Source: Shinisaurus crocodilurus
Lineage: Eukaryota; Chordata; Lepidosauria; Squamata; Shinisauridae
NCBI GenBank assembly: GCA_021292165.1
Contig: CM037878.1
Location: 235,629,546 to 235,693,545, forward strand
DNA length: 64,000 nt
Direction of reading: 5' to 3'
The notes under the pieces: generated by a model
Database searches by the model: none
Seen by the model: only the letters and a program-made list of their open reading frames with translations
Told to the model about the DNA's origin: nothing
In this document: piece after piece, positions 9,506 through 22,330 of the stretch
How the letters are laid out: each line of letters starts with the position of its first letter
Numbering within the stretch: position 1 is the first letter of the stretch
Made by a program: the position numbers and the translations under genes

Positions 9506-12470
9506 CCCACTAAACTTCCCAGGAGGCAATTTTCCCAGCAGATATTCCTGGCAAATGAGGCAGCCATATTTTTTATTGTGGTGACCATATTGATTCCTCC
9601 TAAAACACCAGAAAACAAGGCATGATGGGAAAAACAAAATGGCTTCCACAATTAGAATAAAGCCTATAAAAGCTGCAGGTATTTCCCTCTTCCCCCTCCA
9701 CATTCTAAACCAATACCTGAAGGGTGTTAGGGAGGATTTTGCAGTGGGCATATGGTGAGTTCCATTGACTCACATGACTTGTTAAAAAGCTTATTTTTAA
9801 ATTTAAAAATGGATTATTATTATTTTTTTAAAAAAAGTTTGAAATGACTCCAGAACAAGGGGAATAGAAAACCATGGACATTTTATGTGAGAATGAGACC
9901 ACTTGGATTTTTTTCAGAAAACCTTACTAAAAATAGTCACCAAACTGTTTCTGAAAGTCACTTTTAACAGAGGGAGGGTTTGTTGTTGTTGTTTTTTCCT
10001 TTAAACTGTTCTTTTCCCCCTCAAACTTTCACCAAGCTTCCTAAAATTGTCAGGGTGAATAAAGCCAACACATCTTTCTAGCACTTGTTAATTTCAGAAA
10101 CTTTGGTGAAACTGTTCCAATGTTATGAAGGTTAGAACACCTTACCCACCTTGATTACCATTTTATGTGGTAGAACCTTTTTTTTTTTTTAACTGATCGG
10201 CCTTAACAAAGGGCACACTATTGTGTGTCCTTTAACAACTAGAGTAAACTCCACACAGTTAGAGGGTGGTGGGCCACCAGAGGCAGGGCCAAGGGGCTCA
10301 TGAGAGGCAAAGGGCTCAGTGGTATCTCTGACCCATAGGACTCCACGAGCGGTGGCGGGATGGAATTTCAGGGGAAAACGGGTCAAGTGGGAAGGAATTT
10401 TAAATGCACCTCTCCCAAAGCACCATGGTCCTGATCTGGATTTGAACTACACATATTTACACAAAAGTAAAGAAAAATAGAAAGCTGAACTAAAGTAATG
10501 CCATTAGTAGAACTATAGTTTGACCCTAATATTTTTTTTTATTTTTTTTTTAAAGATCACTCCTGGCTTGTGGTATGCTCTCCTTTCTGACTCAGTCAGC
10601 CATGTTGTTCTGGTTCAGGTACTGCTGCTGGAGTATAACCAGGTGACCTGCTGGCTGCTAAGCCTGAGCCTTTTTTTTTTTAATGAATCATTAACACCAC
10701 AGCTCCTCGGCACTCAAAGTGCCAATACCAACTGTCCAGAAGTACTCTGATTGCCTTGACTCCTTCCATTGAGGGCCATAGGGAGAGAGAGCCTCTGCTT
10801 TCTTTCTTTTTTGTAAGTTTGAGGGGGATCGTTTCCCCGGGGCACCCTACCTGACTGTCACCATTTTGCCTGCCTGAGCACTTCTATGGAAGCCAGGGAA
10901 TGATCGGCACATGCATGCTTGGTACATGTATTCAGTTGATCAAAGTATAGCCAGTGCAAGACTTCTGGCAAAAGGGGACTTACGGAAGCTGTTCTAGGTA
11001 GTGAACAATGGTGCTGTGCAACTATAATAAAGATTTTTAAAGTGTGTTCGTTGTTTTTGTGCTCTTTATTTTTTGGAGGTGGGGGGTTAGTGTGTGGTAG
11101 GCAGTTCACTCCTACCGGCAGGCCACCACTGACTACCTCATGGTTTGCCAGTTTTGCTATGCTTTCACAGAGAAATATCTGAAAAAACCTTGGGTCTTTC
11201 CCAGTTATTTTTTGAAGAAGCTTGGAAAAAGCCTTAGGGATCTTGCCTCCAGCACTGCTTACCACTTCCACTGAACCCCTTTCCAAATAAACATATCATA
11301 CGAAGCATACATGGGGGTGTCCTACAAGGCCTCTCCTGTTACACCTCTCTTCCACCTTAGCATCTACACAGTGCAGTGATGCTCTCGCTTAAAAGGAAGG
11401 GGACAGCGACAGCAGAAGTGAACAAATTATGAGCCATATCCAAATTTATGGGTGTTTGAGCTTGCCTCATAATAAGCCATGGATTTTCAAGCTGGCAAAA
11501 TTCAGAATCAAAATTCCCCATTTCCAAAATGTGCTGCTATTTCTACTTCTTAAATTAGTTTGTTTCATTGGTAGCACATACATAGCATATCTCAATTACC
11601 CCATGTGTTTGAGATTTTTTCACCCACAATCTGTTATACCTCTCTAAACCTCGTTACAAAGGATGGCCTAGTACTATCCCTCTTGGGCTTTATGTGTAAT
11701 AAAAATATATGCCAAGACTCAAGATACAGTTAACTCATACCATATAGAAACCTTTTGTCATTATGAAGTATGTTTCCACTTATAACTATTTATAACAATT
11801 CTATCATTACTCAGGCATCTGACTGATTTTAATGGGATGTACTCCCAAGTAAGCAAGCATAAGAATGTCACCCATTCTTACTGCTGGGGACATTCAGACT
11901 GAGAGAGGACTCCAAGGCAAGTCAGTGCATCCATGGCAGGCCATTTTTAGCAAGGCAAGGGAGAAGGTAGTGTATATTACAGTAAACATTTAATTTGGTT
12001 GAAGGAGGCTTGACTAGAGGTACCACTTGTTTAAATCAAAATGTAATTTGATACATTAAATATCATTCTTCAGTTCCAGTAACATCACAAATATATCTTG
12101 TAACTGTGTTCCTCATATTATATCAAACGTATGTATTTGGAAAGAGTGTACAAATCATTTTAAAAGCATATTTCTCCTCTATAACAATATAATGTTTTTG
12201 CTGGAAATATCCCATTTGGTAAAGGTGACATAACATGGTAAGGAGAACTTTTTTGCATTTAAAGTTTCCTGTTAAAATCCTAATATTCTTACTAGAAAGA
12301 ATGTTCCATGGAGTAAGATAGGATTCACTTCTGGTCTGGATACATAATGTTTAGGATTGGGCTGTCACTGGGCATTTGTCATGCATACTTAAGAAAATAT
12401 TGCTCAAATATCATTTAGGTGTGCCCTGTTCCTATATAGGTGCAGTAGAAATACTAGTCATCTTTAAAAT
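9506..12470. other. Mostly unique sequence with homopolymer runs
   Basis: No element could be delimited. It contains T-rich runs (9820s, 10180s, 10520s, 10670s) and two longer open frames without recognisable domains: minus 10,858-11,286 (142 codons) and minus 9,431-9,751. A partial AATCCTATAC-type arm lies near 11,808-11,870. Confidence 0.45.
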
Positions 12471-12478
12471 CAGTGGGG

Positions 12479-12929
12479 GTGCAATCCTATGGCCCTCTTG
12501 TCTGGGGGGTGGCATAAGAGATTTCGGACTCCCTGCTGCAATCATGGAGATCCCTTCCAAGGTCCCAGTGGGGGATCCCGAGTGTGGAGTCGTCCCATCC
12601 CCCCAGCCTGTGCGTTTCTTTCCGCACCGGCCGGGAACTGAAGCAGGCAGACCAACTACTTCGGTTCCAGCAGGGTGGGCATTCCCAGGGGAGGGCAGGA
12701 GCGAGGCACCTCCGGCTTCCAAGGAATCTAGGTGGTGCCTCAGCCTCTCCTCCTCCTGAGGAGAGGTAAAATGTTTAGGCAGCTGAATGTTTTTGGCTGT
12801 CTAAATGTTTTTGAGGGCGATGGGAGCATGATGGCAATCCTCCCGCCGTGCTCCTCCAGCCCTCAATTGGATGCCTGTAATCCTCTGGATTTGGAGGGTT
12901 ACAGGTACCCACATAGGATGGGGCTGTAG
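12479..12929 (-). repeat. Interspersed repeat family C, copy 2
   Basis: Starts GTGCAATCCTATGGCCCTC and ends near TCCTCTGGATTTGGAGGGTT. On the minus strand it aligns in order with the copies at 1.7 kb and 48.4 kb, and best with 43.3 kb (GTGCTCCTCC, GGCTGTCTAAATG). It is locally GC-rich, so it gives overlapping open frames on both strands that I regard as chance. Confidence 0.6.
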
Positions 12930-13199
12930 ATGTATTAGCTACATAAATTTACTTTGAAGATTTTTTTTTAAAAAAGAAAAACTTAGAACACAGCAATTCA
13001 CGGAGCAATCAGCAAACAAATGAGAAAATAATTAGTCAAATGGCTGCCCTGATCCTCCCGATTTTCTTCAGAGCCACTTCATAAAAACAGAAGACAACTT
13101 CTGATTTTAAAGATCTAGTGGCTATTTTAGCTGCAAGCTTATAAGAATTTCTTGTAGGGGGAAAAAATCATGTTAAGCATCAAGATTTTAATTTACTTT

Positions 13200-13487
13200 C
13201 CAGAGGGGTAGCTGTGTTAGTCTGTTAGTTTTGTTGCAGCAAAACTAACCTTAGGGACTAACAAATTTATTCTGGCATAAACTGTTGTGGACGCTGTCCA
13301 CTTCATCAGACGCATGAAGTGTTAACCTCAAATTGGCAGATCTCCCGCCTCCCCGAGCATGTGTATATACACCTGCCAATTTCAGGTTAACACTTCATGC
13401 ATGTGATGAAGTGGACAGTGTCCACAAAAGCTATGTCGGAATAAATGTGTTAGTCTTTAAGGTGCCACAAGACCCTTGGTTGTTTTT
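13200..13487. mobile_element. Foldback (long inverted repeat) element
   Basis: The left arm (about 13,250-13,339) and right arm (13,373-13,468) are inverted copies. Examples are TGTCCACTTCATCAGACGCA versus TGCATGTGATGAAGTGGACA, and TTAACCTCAAATTGGCAG versus CTGCCAATTTCAGGTTAA. A 33-bp spacer separates them. The outer ends (TAGCTGTGTTAGTCTG and GTTAGTCTTTAAGGTGCCAC) also recur in known sauropsid repeats, but I do not name the family. It has no coding capacity. Confidence 0.75.
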
Positions 13488-13489
13488 AA

Positions 13490-15240
13490 TTTAAGACTCA
13501 CTTTGTCCTTGTTATGCACAGTAGCAATTAGTGAAGATAAGTAATCTGGACTGAGTGACTCTGGTGACTGATTTGCCCTAATGGTTGCCTCCATCATGTG
13601 AGTGGAAAGGCAGCAACAGATACTGTCCCCGAAGCAGAAATTGCTTTAAGATCACTGTCATTAAATAGAAAGGTGCAGGGCAGACAACACTGTCCCAGCA
13701 CACGAAGCTCTTACAAAAGGCAGAAAGGCCAATCAAGAAATGGCTGCTTCTTTGTCTTCCTGCATTCAGTGTGCCCCACCTCCAAGACTTTTTATAGTGC
13801 CACGCAAATTAGTTTTTGGGACAATGGTAAGTTGAGCTTTGTTCTCAAATTACATGCTACATTTATCTGGTGCAAAAGTGCCCACCTTCTACTCTTACGT
13901 GTCATTATTAAATCCCTTTTTGTGTGGTACTGAAATCCCCATGTTCCCCATAACTTTAGGCTTACAGGAGTTTGGTTCCACTCATAAGATTTGACTACAA
14001 AAAATTGATCAGGGCTGTTCAACAACAAGTAGGTTGTTGCTACCAGCCTATTATTATGGGCAGGTTTTAATCCCAAAAGGTGGAGAGCAGAGCAATCTTG
14101 AGGAAATTGCTCAGGGGTGGTGGAGGTGGTTCTGTGAATCTCATTCTCTCTGAGTTCATGAACTCTTGAACAATAGTCAAAGCAGTTCACTAAGCTGAAT
14201 TCAAACTCTGCATTTCCCAGCTGAATGGGGTTTTTTTTTGTGCGTGGTAAAGATAAAAAATCACATGATTTATATGACATATTCTACCTTTAACTCCTTC
14301 TAAAATATTACTGTATAAGATATTACCAATCTTAGGAAGCAGTTCAACTCTAGAAACTTTCATCTGTAATAAATAACACACCAGCATATTAAAATGCACT
14401 TTCACAACTCATTGATGATAATAGAATATCTAAGAAGATTCAATAGAATTTCATTCTTTTTTACAACAATCATATCATGATTCTACTTTTAAAATATATA
14501 GTCCGTGTATTCAATAATACAGTAGTAGTAAATCTATTGTCAGTAGTCAACAAAACGTTTCATATACCTGGAGGATCCCTTTTTCTTGTTAAAATAAGAA
14601 CCATATCATGGTCTGAATGAAAATGTATTGCTTCATATTGACATTGCAAACATAAACATGCTTATATTTGGAAAATAATCAACCTTTCACCTAGAAATAT
14701 TGTAGCTCTCTGACCTAATATGATAGAGAGTATTTGAATATACTTCCAAAGTAATGTTGTGGCCAGCAAAATTGCTAGCACTGGACATTCTTTTGAGGAG
14801 ACAGAAACGTTCCCTGAAAAATCTGCAATTCTAATTTGGAGTGTGTGTGTGTGTGTGTGTGTGTGTGCGATCCACTCATCCACAACCTGATCTGCTGCTT
14901 TGAACCCCCAACACACACATTTTGTTGGGTCTCCCCACTCAAATCGGAAATCATGTTTTGAATCAGATGTCCTCACAGTGACATTGCTGAGAGTTAACAA
15001 GGTAAACTCAGAGTCCTCACTTGAATACTTGGGGAAAGTGAGAATGTGTCCCTGTTAAGACAATTTACAACAGGCAGACAGGTGGTAGGCCAAAGGCTGT
15101 AGTGTGGTAGTTCAGTGTAGCAACAAGTTCCCCATACTGAAGACAGGTGGAGATCGGTGGGCTCCATATAAGCCAGTGTGTCACTAGTTTGGCCTTCTGA
15201 TGTCATATGTCTTCCCAATTCAACATAATCATTGGCTTTG
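13490..15240. other. Unique AT-rich DNA with a GT microsatellite
   Basis: No element ends seen. A 162-codon minus-strand open frame (13,792-14,280) has no recognisable domain, repeat homology or splice context. It is treated as chance. Confidence 0.45.
14841..14867. repeat. (GT)n microsatellite
   Basis: Thirteen to fourteen GT units. Confidence 0.95.
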
Positions 15241-15244
15241 GACC

Positions 15245-15412
15245 TCTATATTCAGAGGCAGTGTGCCACTGAACACTAGTTGCTGTTAATTAATGGTAGA
15301 AGACTCTTGCCTTCAAGCTCAGCTTGTGTACTTCCCAGAGGCATCTGGTTGGTCACTGTGGGATGGACCCTTGGTCTGATCAAGCAGGGCTCCTCCTATG
15401 TTCCTGTGATGT
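15245..15412 (+). mobile_element. CR1-type LINE 3' end fragment
   Basis: Reads CAGAGGCAGTGTGCCACTGA, later AGGCATCTGGTTGGTCACTG, GGATGGACCCTTGGTCTGAT, and CAGCAGGGCTC-type wording ending CCTATGTTCCTGTGA. The same series occurs at the 3' end of the CR1 at 31.5-32.1 kb. Strongly 5'-truncated, as usual for CR1. Confidence 0.7.
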
Positions 15413-15414
15413 AA

Positions 15415-17090
15415 ATGCACCAGCTGGGACTATCTGTAATATCTGAACAAAAACTCTAGTGGTGCAGGGACAGCAAGAGTCTGATCCACAAAGATATTGG
15501 CTTAAGCCCAGTAGTGCCTGACAGTGCTCAATATTTTGTCTAGACTCACTACAAAATTTCATCCTATAGAAAATTCAAAGCAAGGTCCTGTTTTGGAAGG
15601 TTCAGTCTAGGACAAACATTTGCATATTATGTGTGAGTTTGCATCTGTTGTGTAGTTGCTAACTATGACATCAGAGAAACCATGTGGGTAGAAGACTTTA
15701 CACATAACGTGCTATGTGAAATAGAGAATGTTCCAAGTTGTGTAGAAGGAAAGGGGGTGGTGGTAATTTGTTAACATCAAATGGCCAGAGGCAATTGTCA
15801 TTGTGCGAAATAAAATGGGCAATATTGGTGGTGGGGAATTTGTTCCGTTCCATTTCAACATGCTAACAATGACACTGAACAAGCTTGCATTGTTACATTC
15901 TGTTAGGTGGTGTCATGTCTTGTTCACTAGTATCTCTTTTGTGTGAGGGAACCCCAAAATAAAGTGGTGGCCTTTTATAATCCAGATGCTGTCTGTTGAC
16001 CTTCCTTTTGCCTCCTGTTTCAGAACCAGTACTTTCCAAAGGATTTAACTGTGGTGATGGGGCAACAGCACCTTGCACTGTGGCGAAGTGTAAAGAAAGT
16101 CTTGATGGCTCCATTGTAAGGTGCCCTTGGGAGGAAGGCAATTTGTACTGGAGAAGGGACAGGAGGATTGTGAGTGCTTAACCCTTCCCCTGCCTGTCAG
16201 TTTCCCCTTGAAACATCATACAGGGCTGTTTTTACCATCACTTGTCTCCTAGGCCTGTGATTACATGTCTTCCTGCCTGAAACCCTGCTCTGATAAAGCA
16301 GATGGGGTAGTTTTTTGGGGGAATGGGCTGGCAGGGAAAAGGTAAGCACTCTAATCTTCCCCGAAGTGCTCTGTTGGGTCTCTGTAAAGTGCTCCTGGAG
16401 CATACGGTGTAAATTTGTTCCTTTAAAGATGAACAAGTAGATTCTTCTTTTCAGTTTTCTCAGCATTGTAAGGTTCTGGGCTGCAGTTAGTCCATTTGGC
16501 GTATTTGTGAGTTGTGCCTTCCTCTTTCTTTTAAAACAGGTTCACAATGTTTGGACTCATTAGCAAGCATATAATTTTAAAGTCACACAATAGACAAGCA
16601 ATCAGCTCTGACAGAAACAAGATCGAGGACAAGCACTTCAGTTAGTCAGTATCAGGGAAATCGAAAACACACGCACATATAAACCAGAGAGTTCCAGACT
16701 GATTTTGCTGGCATAATAAATCCTAGTATAAGCTCAGTGAAGCACTGAAAAGTCCATTCAGATTTGGACATGAATGTTGAAAAGCTCCTCATTTTGTTTA
16801 AAAGGAAGGAGGCACTATGACTCCAACAAAGAATTATCTGTTCAATAAATGTAGCTCTTTGTATGTCATACTCAGATCAATGATTTATTTATTTATTTTG
16901 AACCGTTGGATATTCATGCCATTAAATAGATTGAACAGCTGAACAAATTGTCACAAGTGAAAGATATTTGAAGAGTACTGCTCAAAAGGGTTTGAAACCT
17001 GCAAGGTGATTACATCTTGATAAACACAAATGTAAAGCCAGATGTTCAGTGTTCACATTGCTGTATAGGGCACTGTCACTCACAATGCTA
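15415..17090. other. Unique sequence, nothing recognised
   Basis: No repeat termini, domain-bearing frame or RNA gene could be supported. Confidence 0.45.
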
Positions 17091-17092
17091 AG

Positions 17093-17275
17093 CCACTATA
17101 GTGCAGTAGATATAGTGTTGCATTTGAATTAGAAAGACTAAGTTTGGTTCATATCTGTAATCATTTATGAAGCTTACTAGGTGGGTGTGAGCCCAGCTCT
17201 TTCTCACTAACATACCTCACAGGGTTATCTTGAAGAGAAACTGGAGTAACCTTTTGCGCCAGAAGCCTAGAATGA
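17093..17275 (+). mobile_element. Old CORE-type SINE copy
   Basis: Diverged head (ATAGTGCAGTAGATATAGTG), remnants of the core (TACCTCACAGGGTTATCTTG) and a weak tail. Order agrees with the copy at 393-642, but many substitutions indicate an old insertion. Confidence 0.55.
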
Positions 17276-17289
17276 AGCCACAAGACAAG

Positions 17290-17560
17290 GATTGATTTTT
17301 TTAAACATTAAAATACTTATACCCCACCCTTTTCCCAAAAGGAATACAGAGCAGCTTACAATATTAATAAAACACGTACCAGTAAAACAACGATGCAATT
17401 TTACTATCACAATAAACCTTCAAGTACATCAATGATTCTCTACCCTATAAACACAAAACCATTAGCCCAATGTTTTTGTAAATAAAATGGTCTTTAACTT
17501 ACATTCAAAAGTACTCACAGTGGGGGCTAATCAAGCCTGTCCTAGGAGTTCCTCAAATGG
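17290..17560 (-). mobile_element. Antisense LINE 3'-end fragment (L2/CR1 group)
   Basis: Starts with TTATACCCCACCCTTTTCCC and GAGCAGCTTACAATATTAAT, the antisense of a LINE tail. It is followed by AT-rich sequence and TAGGAGTTCCTCAAATGGGG, which resembles the antisense of the conserved LINE C-terminus. No intact frame. Confidence 0.45.
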
Positions 17561-18290
17561 GGGACCACCATTGAGAATGCCCTATCTCATGTCCTCATTT
17601 AATGTCTACCTTACCTGCTATCTACCTTACATGGATGAATTCACCCTGGCTTCAAGATTTCGATCAGTTCATCAACGGATCCATGCTTTTCCGTGCCTTC
17701 TCATCTTAAAGGTGTGCAAGGAGGCTGCCAACAATGGCATCACATCTCAGCTGGTAAGCTTCAGGTGAAACAAGGCCACTGTGATCCAAGTGTAGCCCCC
17801 TTCCCATAGCCCCTTGAAGCAGTCAGCCATGAAAGGTTGGTTGGGTAAGCCTCGCATCACCATTGATGCTCTACCAGGGCTGCTGCTGCTGCTGCTGCTG
17901 CTACATCAGCCTTTAAAGGCACATTGTCCGCCATGCTGTTCTTGGCCCAGTGGCATCACAGGCACAGCCAGTGCTGCCTACCTTTGTGCCTCATGCTCAA
18001 CTCTAACAAATCAGACCCACCCCCATCTCACAGCCAGGGAATTGCCATATATCAGCTCCTTGGAGAAAGGATGGGATAAAAATGCAGTAAATACATCTGT
18101 ACTTTGAAATCATCGTAGACCCTTCTCCATGTCCCCCTGACATCTGAAGTGCAGAAGGTGTGCTTCCTCTGTATCTGTACAGTCCTTGGTTTAAACAGGA
18201 ACCTCCCAAAAAAAATAAAATTGGATAAACTGTCTCAGATAAATTTTGGATAAACTGTCTCAGATAAACTTCCCATGGTTTTTCACTTTA
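17561..18290. other. Unassigned sequence with small direct repeats
   Basis: Contains a CTG run (17,879-17,902) and two tandem copies of TTGGATAAACTGTCTCAGAT at about 18,220-18,270. No other feature. Confidence 0.5.
17879..17902. repeat. (CTG)n microsatellite
   Basis: Eight CTG units. Confidence 0.9.
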
Positions 18291-18293
18291 CAC

Positions 18294-18377
18294 TGCAATC
18301 CTATCCCTTTTTATCTGAAGTAAGTTCTTTGAGGTTAAATGGTGCTGGCTTCTAAGTAAATGTGCCTATGATTGCAC
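18294..18377 (+). repeat. AATCCTATAC palindromic repeat, copy 5
   Basis: TGCAATCCTATCCC start, CTGAAGTAAGTTC and TTCTAAGTAAATGTGCCTAT arms, ATGATTGCAC end. Diverged. Confidence 0.6.
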
Positions 18378-18379
18378 AT

Positions 18380-20120
18380 GGTTGGCATATTCCAGTTTCT
18401 AGTCCTAGAGCCCAAAACAGCTTAAATATTAAGGGAGAAACAGAACACTGAAGAATTCTTTAATAATTTGACACAAACATGTGATGTCTGGCACTTTCAA
18501 GTCAACATCTAAAAACAATATCTTGAATAAATCCACATTACAATGAAGATTATCTCCTAGAAAATCCTTTCAGTCACATCATACAATATAAGCTCCCTAG
18601 CATATAGAAAACTAGGGGCCTATTCTCATATCACCGTTAATATGATGACATGGATTATAAATGTATCTGATTTTTGTCAATACAACTTTTGAATAGATGC
18701 TATCTGCTATACAGATTACCTGGATTAAATGTAGCATAGATTTCCCCCAAAAGAATACTACTGTATTAGCAGATTTTATTACATTATGTTGCCAACTGTT
18801 GCTTTTAGCTACTCATCCTTACATGGTAGAAAATAATATCCTTCACTTAGAATATCCTTAGTGTTCCCAAGAAAAATAAAATGGAAATAGTATGTTGTTA
18901 AGTTTGCAGAATTTAGAATGCCTGCTCACAAAACAACAACACCCCCTGCAAATCAGTCATTCCTATATCTTATTCCAATAGCTAATTAGCAGACAGCAGG
19001 GAGGGAGAAAGAGCTCTCATTACTTGGTACCTGAGCAATTAAGGAGGAACCCCCCACTTCTACGAGTACAAAAATAAAAATATACACATTTAATGATTTA
19101 TGAGAGACTTAGTTAATGGCAAGAACTTTAGAAGGGGATGCTCACAAACTTATTATCTGTTGGGCTTTTAGATTCTATTCTCCACAATCTGAACCCAGGC
19201 TTTTTGAAATATGGAGGTAGATATGTTTAATGTCTCAAAGAATATAGACGATTCAAATCATTTGACCCTATGAACTATACCCCATAACAGGACTAGTCTA
19301 ACTCAAACTCCTTGGTTTTAATTCTACTTTTCTGGTTAATCAGATAATACTATTTTAACTACCTTGCAAACTCTCTGATTTGGCTGACTGTATATCTACT
19401 TGTCCATCAAAGCCTTTTGAATTCTAGAACCTCTGCCCATTGTGCTTCACTGTCTTTGGGCAGATAAAGATAACCATTTTACTTGGTGTGGCATCACATT
19501 TTCATGATGTTCATTGGTGCAAAAGGTCCCATTTTGAGAGAAATGTTGAGGAAACAAGCCATTAAAAAAAATCATACCTTTCAATTCTGGCACATTTTTT
19601 TCATGACTGTTCTGTTGCTGCTTTGAAGAATTGTATTTATTTTACTTAAAAGGGGCTCCTTAATGTGTGATTCCAGTCAATCAGGGATCACATAACAAAT
19701 ACATTGACATTACAGTGTCGCATAGCCACATGATTATGGTGATGCAGTTTTAAAGTTGTTTGCTTTCAAATTGATGTGATCATTATCTTATGTTTGTGAA
19801 TCATTTTGTGGGCCATATTTGGAGATGAAAAATGGCATATCAATTTTCATATTAATAAATCATGCCCAATCTGATTTGTCTATGTGATGTCACTGAGGGG
19901 TAAAGGTCATCCTCTCATTGCCTTCACTTTGATTAGGGGCAGGGAGGGAAAATATGCCTATTGCTTATGGAATAAATGCAATACTCCCTGTCTTGCTGCA
20001 CTGCACTAGTTACTTTACTGCCTGCCTTAATTGCCCATGCTGTATAATAAGGCTTTCAGTTTTTAAAGTTTTAATCACTTTTAGTTACATATGATTACTT
20101 AGGGCAGAATGCAGATCAAA
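18380..20120. other. Unique AT-rich DNA
   Basis: No transposon ends, coding motif or RNA gene recognised across this stretch. Confidence 0.5.
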
Positions 20121-20127
20121 AGTAGTG

Positions 20128-20260
20128 CCAGTGTAGTGCAGTTGTTAGAATCTCAGGCTAGGGCCCGGGAGATTAAGGTTCAGATACATAATCAGCCTTG
20201 AGGCTCACTGGTTGGCCTGTCCATTCATTTTGCCTTGGCTGGTATAATACAGTGAAAATA
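20128..20260 (+). mobile_element. Old CORE-type SINE, 5' part
   Basis: Begins GCCAGTGTAGTGCAGTTGTT, then CCCGGGAGATTAAGGTTCAG, which is the tRNA-like head. A short CTCACTGGTTGGCC core follows. The tail is lost. Confidence 0.55.
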
Positions 20261-20611
20261 CACCTCATCAACATTGAGATGCAAGTGTTATCCATCTACA
20301 CTACATCACTTTCAATGCAATGTGCATTCAGATGTGTATCTGTATGTACACATCCATCCACATGCTGCTTCAACCAGTCAATTATGCATTGCTGGATTGG
20401 GTCAAGGGAGCATTGCCAATTGCCATAGCAACAGGGAATATGCACTCCTCTGCAAACATTTCATACCTTATTGCAATAAAGTATGAGAACTTGACAAAAA
20501 TGAAGGTGTGTCTCACAGGGGTAAAAGTGTTCATGAAATAACCACCCCACATTTCAGCAAGTACTAATCTTACTAAATATTTTATCATATGTCTACACGA
20601 GATGTGTGTTG

Positions 20612-20665
20612 TGTAGTAAATTTATTTATTTAATACATTTTTATACCGCCCATTCCAATAGCTGA
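20612..20665 (-). mobile_element. Antisense LINE/SINE tail fragment
   Basis: TTTATTTATTTAATACATTT followed by TTATACCGCCCATTCCAATA is the antisense of a LINE 3' terminus. Very short. Confidence 0.45.
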
Positions 20666-20899
20666 AGTTCCCTCCTTATCATTTGGCAGGGAGCCCATAA
20701 AGGTGACCAAACTACACCAAAATATGTTTTCTCCCACCCTTGAGGTTACTTGGTAATCTGAAGTACCAAACTATACATTATGTTAAACTTGGAGTTGCAT
20801 GAATCTTAAACATATCTAAATAGCCTGTGTGTGTCATGATTGGGGCCATGTCACATGGGGAGGGGGGTTAGCTGTGGTTTCAGTGAAAATCCCCCCTGG

Positions 20900-21269
20900 A
20901 CTAAGGATGTGAAAATCAGCGAAACTCAAACTCCTTCATATTCCAAATTCCACCTTGAAGCTTGTTCTGGGCTCAGATTCTGTCTGTACCAGATTGTGAA
21001 CTTTTTTTTTTCCTTTTTGCATGAAAATTCATGTGTATTTTCATGCACATTTCCATCCCATTGATTAAAGTACATTTTTGTATGTGCTTTTTTCGAATGT
21101 ATAAATTTTGAACAAATTGTTTTGTTCTGCAAATCACATAGCAAGTTCAGCAATGGACAAACTTTGACTGCACGTTGCATTCAGCTCTATGTTTCATTCC
21201 AGGAGGTGTGTGAACTAGGTAAATTCTGACCAAACATGAACTGAAACAAATATCTAATACATCCCTACG
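20900..21269 (+). repeat. Interspersed repeat family A, copy 1
   Basis: Starts CTAAGGATGTGAAAATCAGC and ends TAATACATCCCTACG. Shared inner phrases with 35,658-36,080 include CTGTCTGTACCAGATTGTGA, CATTCCAGGAGGTGTG and GGTAAATTCTGACCAAA. The TAGGGATGT / ACATCCCTA ends are short inverted repeats, as in non-autonomous DNA elements. Confidence 0.65.
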
Positions 21270-22330
21270 CATCAATTGGTAAATGGTCACCAAAATCCAC
21301 TCTCTGTCTGTGCTTGTCTGTTGGATTATTTGTTTTGTTACTGTCTTTGTTTGCCTTCTGAGCTACAAGGTGCTGCTGAGCAGCACATGGATTTGCCAGA
21401 TTTTATGGATCATTATCCAGCCAGTGACCCATAGATTTATAGAGAGAACGCCTAGGATCAATATATGTTAATCCCCATTATAGAGCAATGGCATAAAATT
21501 TATTTACCATAAATCAGAAATTAAAGATTTGGGGGCATGTTTATGTAGATAATGCAATCTTTTCCTTCTTAAAAAAGGAAGGAAGCATAGCTGAAAAGAC
21601 TAGAGACATACTGTGAAAGAAAGAAAAATAAGTAAAAACTATCCAAATGATTGAAAAGAAAATTAAAACTTTGATTTTTGTTTTACACAATGGATAGTCA
21701 ACTATCAACGCTATCGATGTCTAGCTGCATTCCAGGATTATTTTGTGTTTACATTCTGTAAACAGATAGATAGTGACTAGGTAGTAGGATAATGATCAAG
21801 TTTGCTCTGGATTTGTATGGAGTAGTCACCCAATCTGCTCACTACCAAACTGCCAACTTGGCACGTTTGTGCAGAATACATGGTGCATGAAATCAAAATC
21901 AGCCCATCTCCCTTTGTGGTCCAGCCATGCCTGATTTTGGCTGTGAGCAAACTGGGGGGAAAAAAACTGCGAGCAAACCAGTTTCTGTAATATAGCTTAT
22001 TTTGAAAGATGCAGTGGCTGTTCCTATCATTAAACTGTAGCATGTGGAACAACATTTTCTGCAGCTTTAGCTAAAGCACTATCCTTCATTAGGGAAACCA
22101 TCAAGAGAGTGAGGGTGCCCATATTATCATCACACAGCCCATACAGAACCTTTTAATTTCCATGGCACAAACCCTGCACACCATAAGTACATGGCATTCC
22201 AGGTGGGCAAGAAGGATATCTTTGCTCCCTCCCTGCCACCCAAGAATTTCTCTGAAGGATCATCTGTCTCCATAGATGCCTACCCACCTATATCTTAAGA
22301 TCTACAGTGGGGAGGGGGCTTCAATGGGTG
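21270..22330. other. Unique sequence, nothing recognised
   Basis: No recognisable repeat or coding signal; a few short open frames without motifs. Confidence 0.45.

Noticed and set aside
13792..14280. 162-codon minus-strand open frame as a possible host exon
   Set aside because: No recognisable domain, no repeat of the reading in related copies, no supportable splice sites. Chance length in 64 kb.
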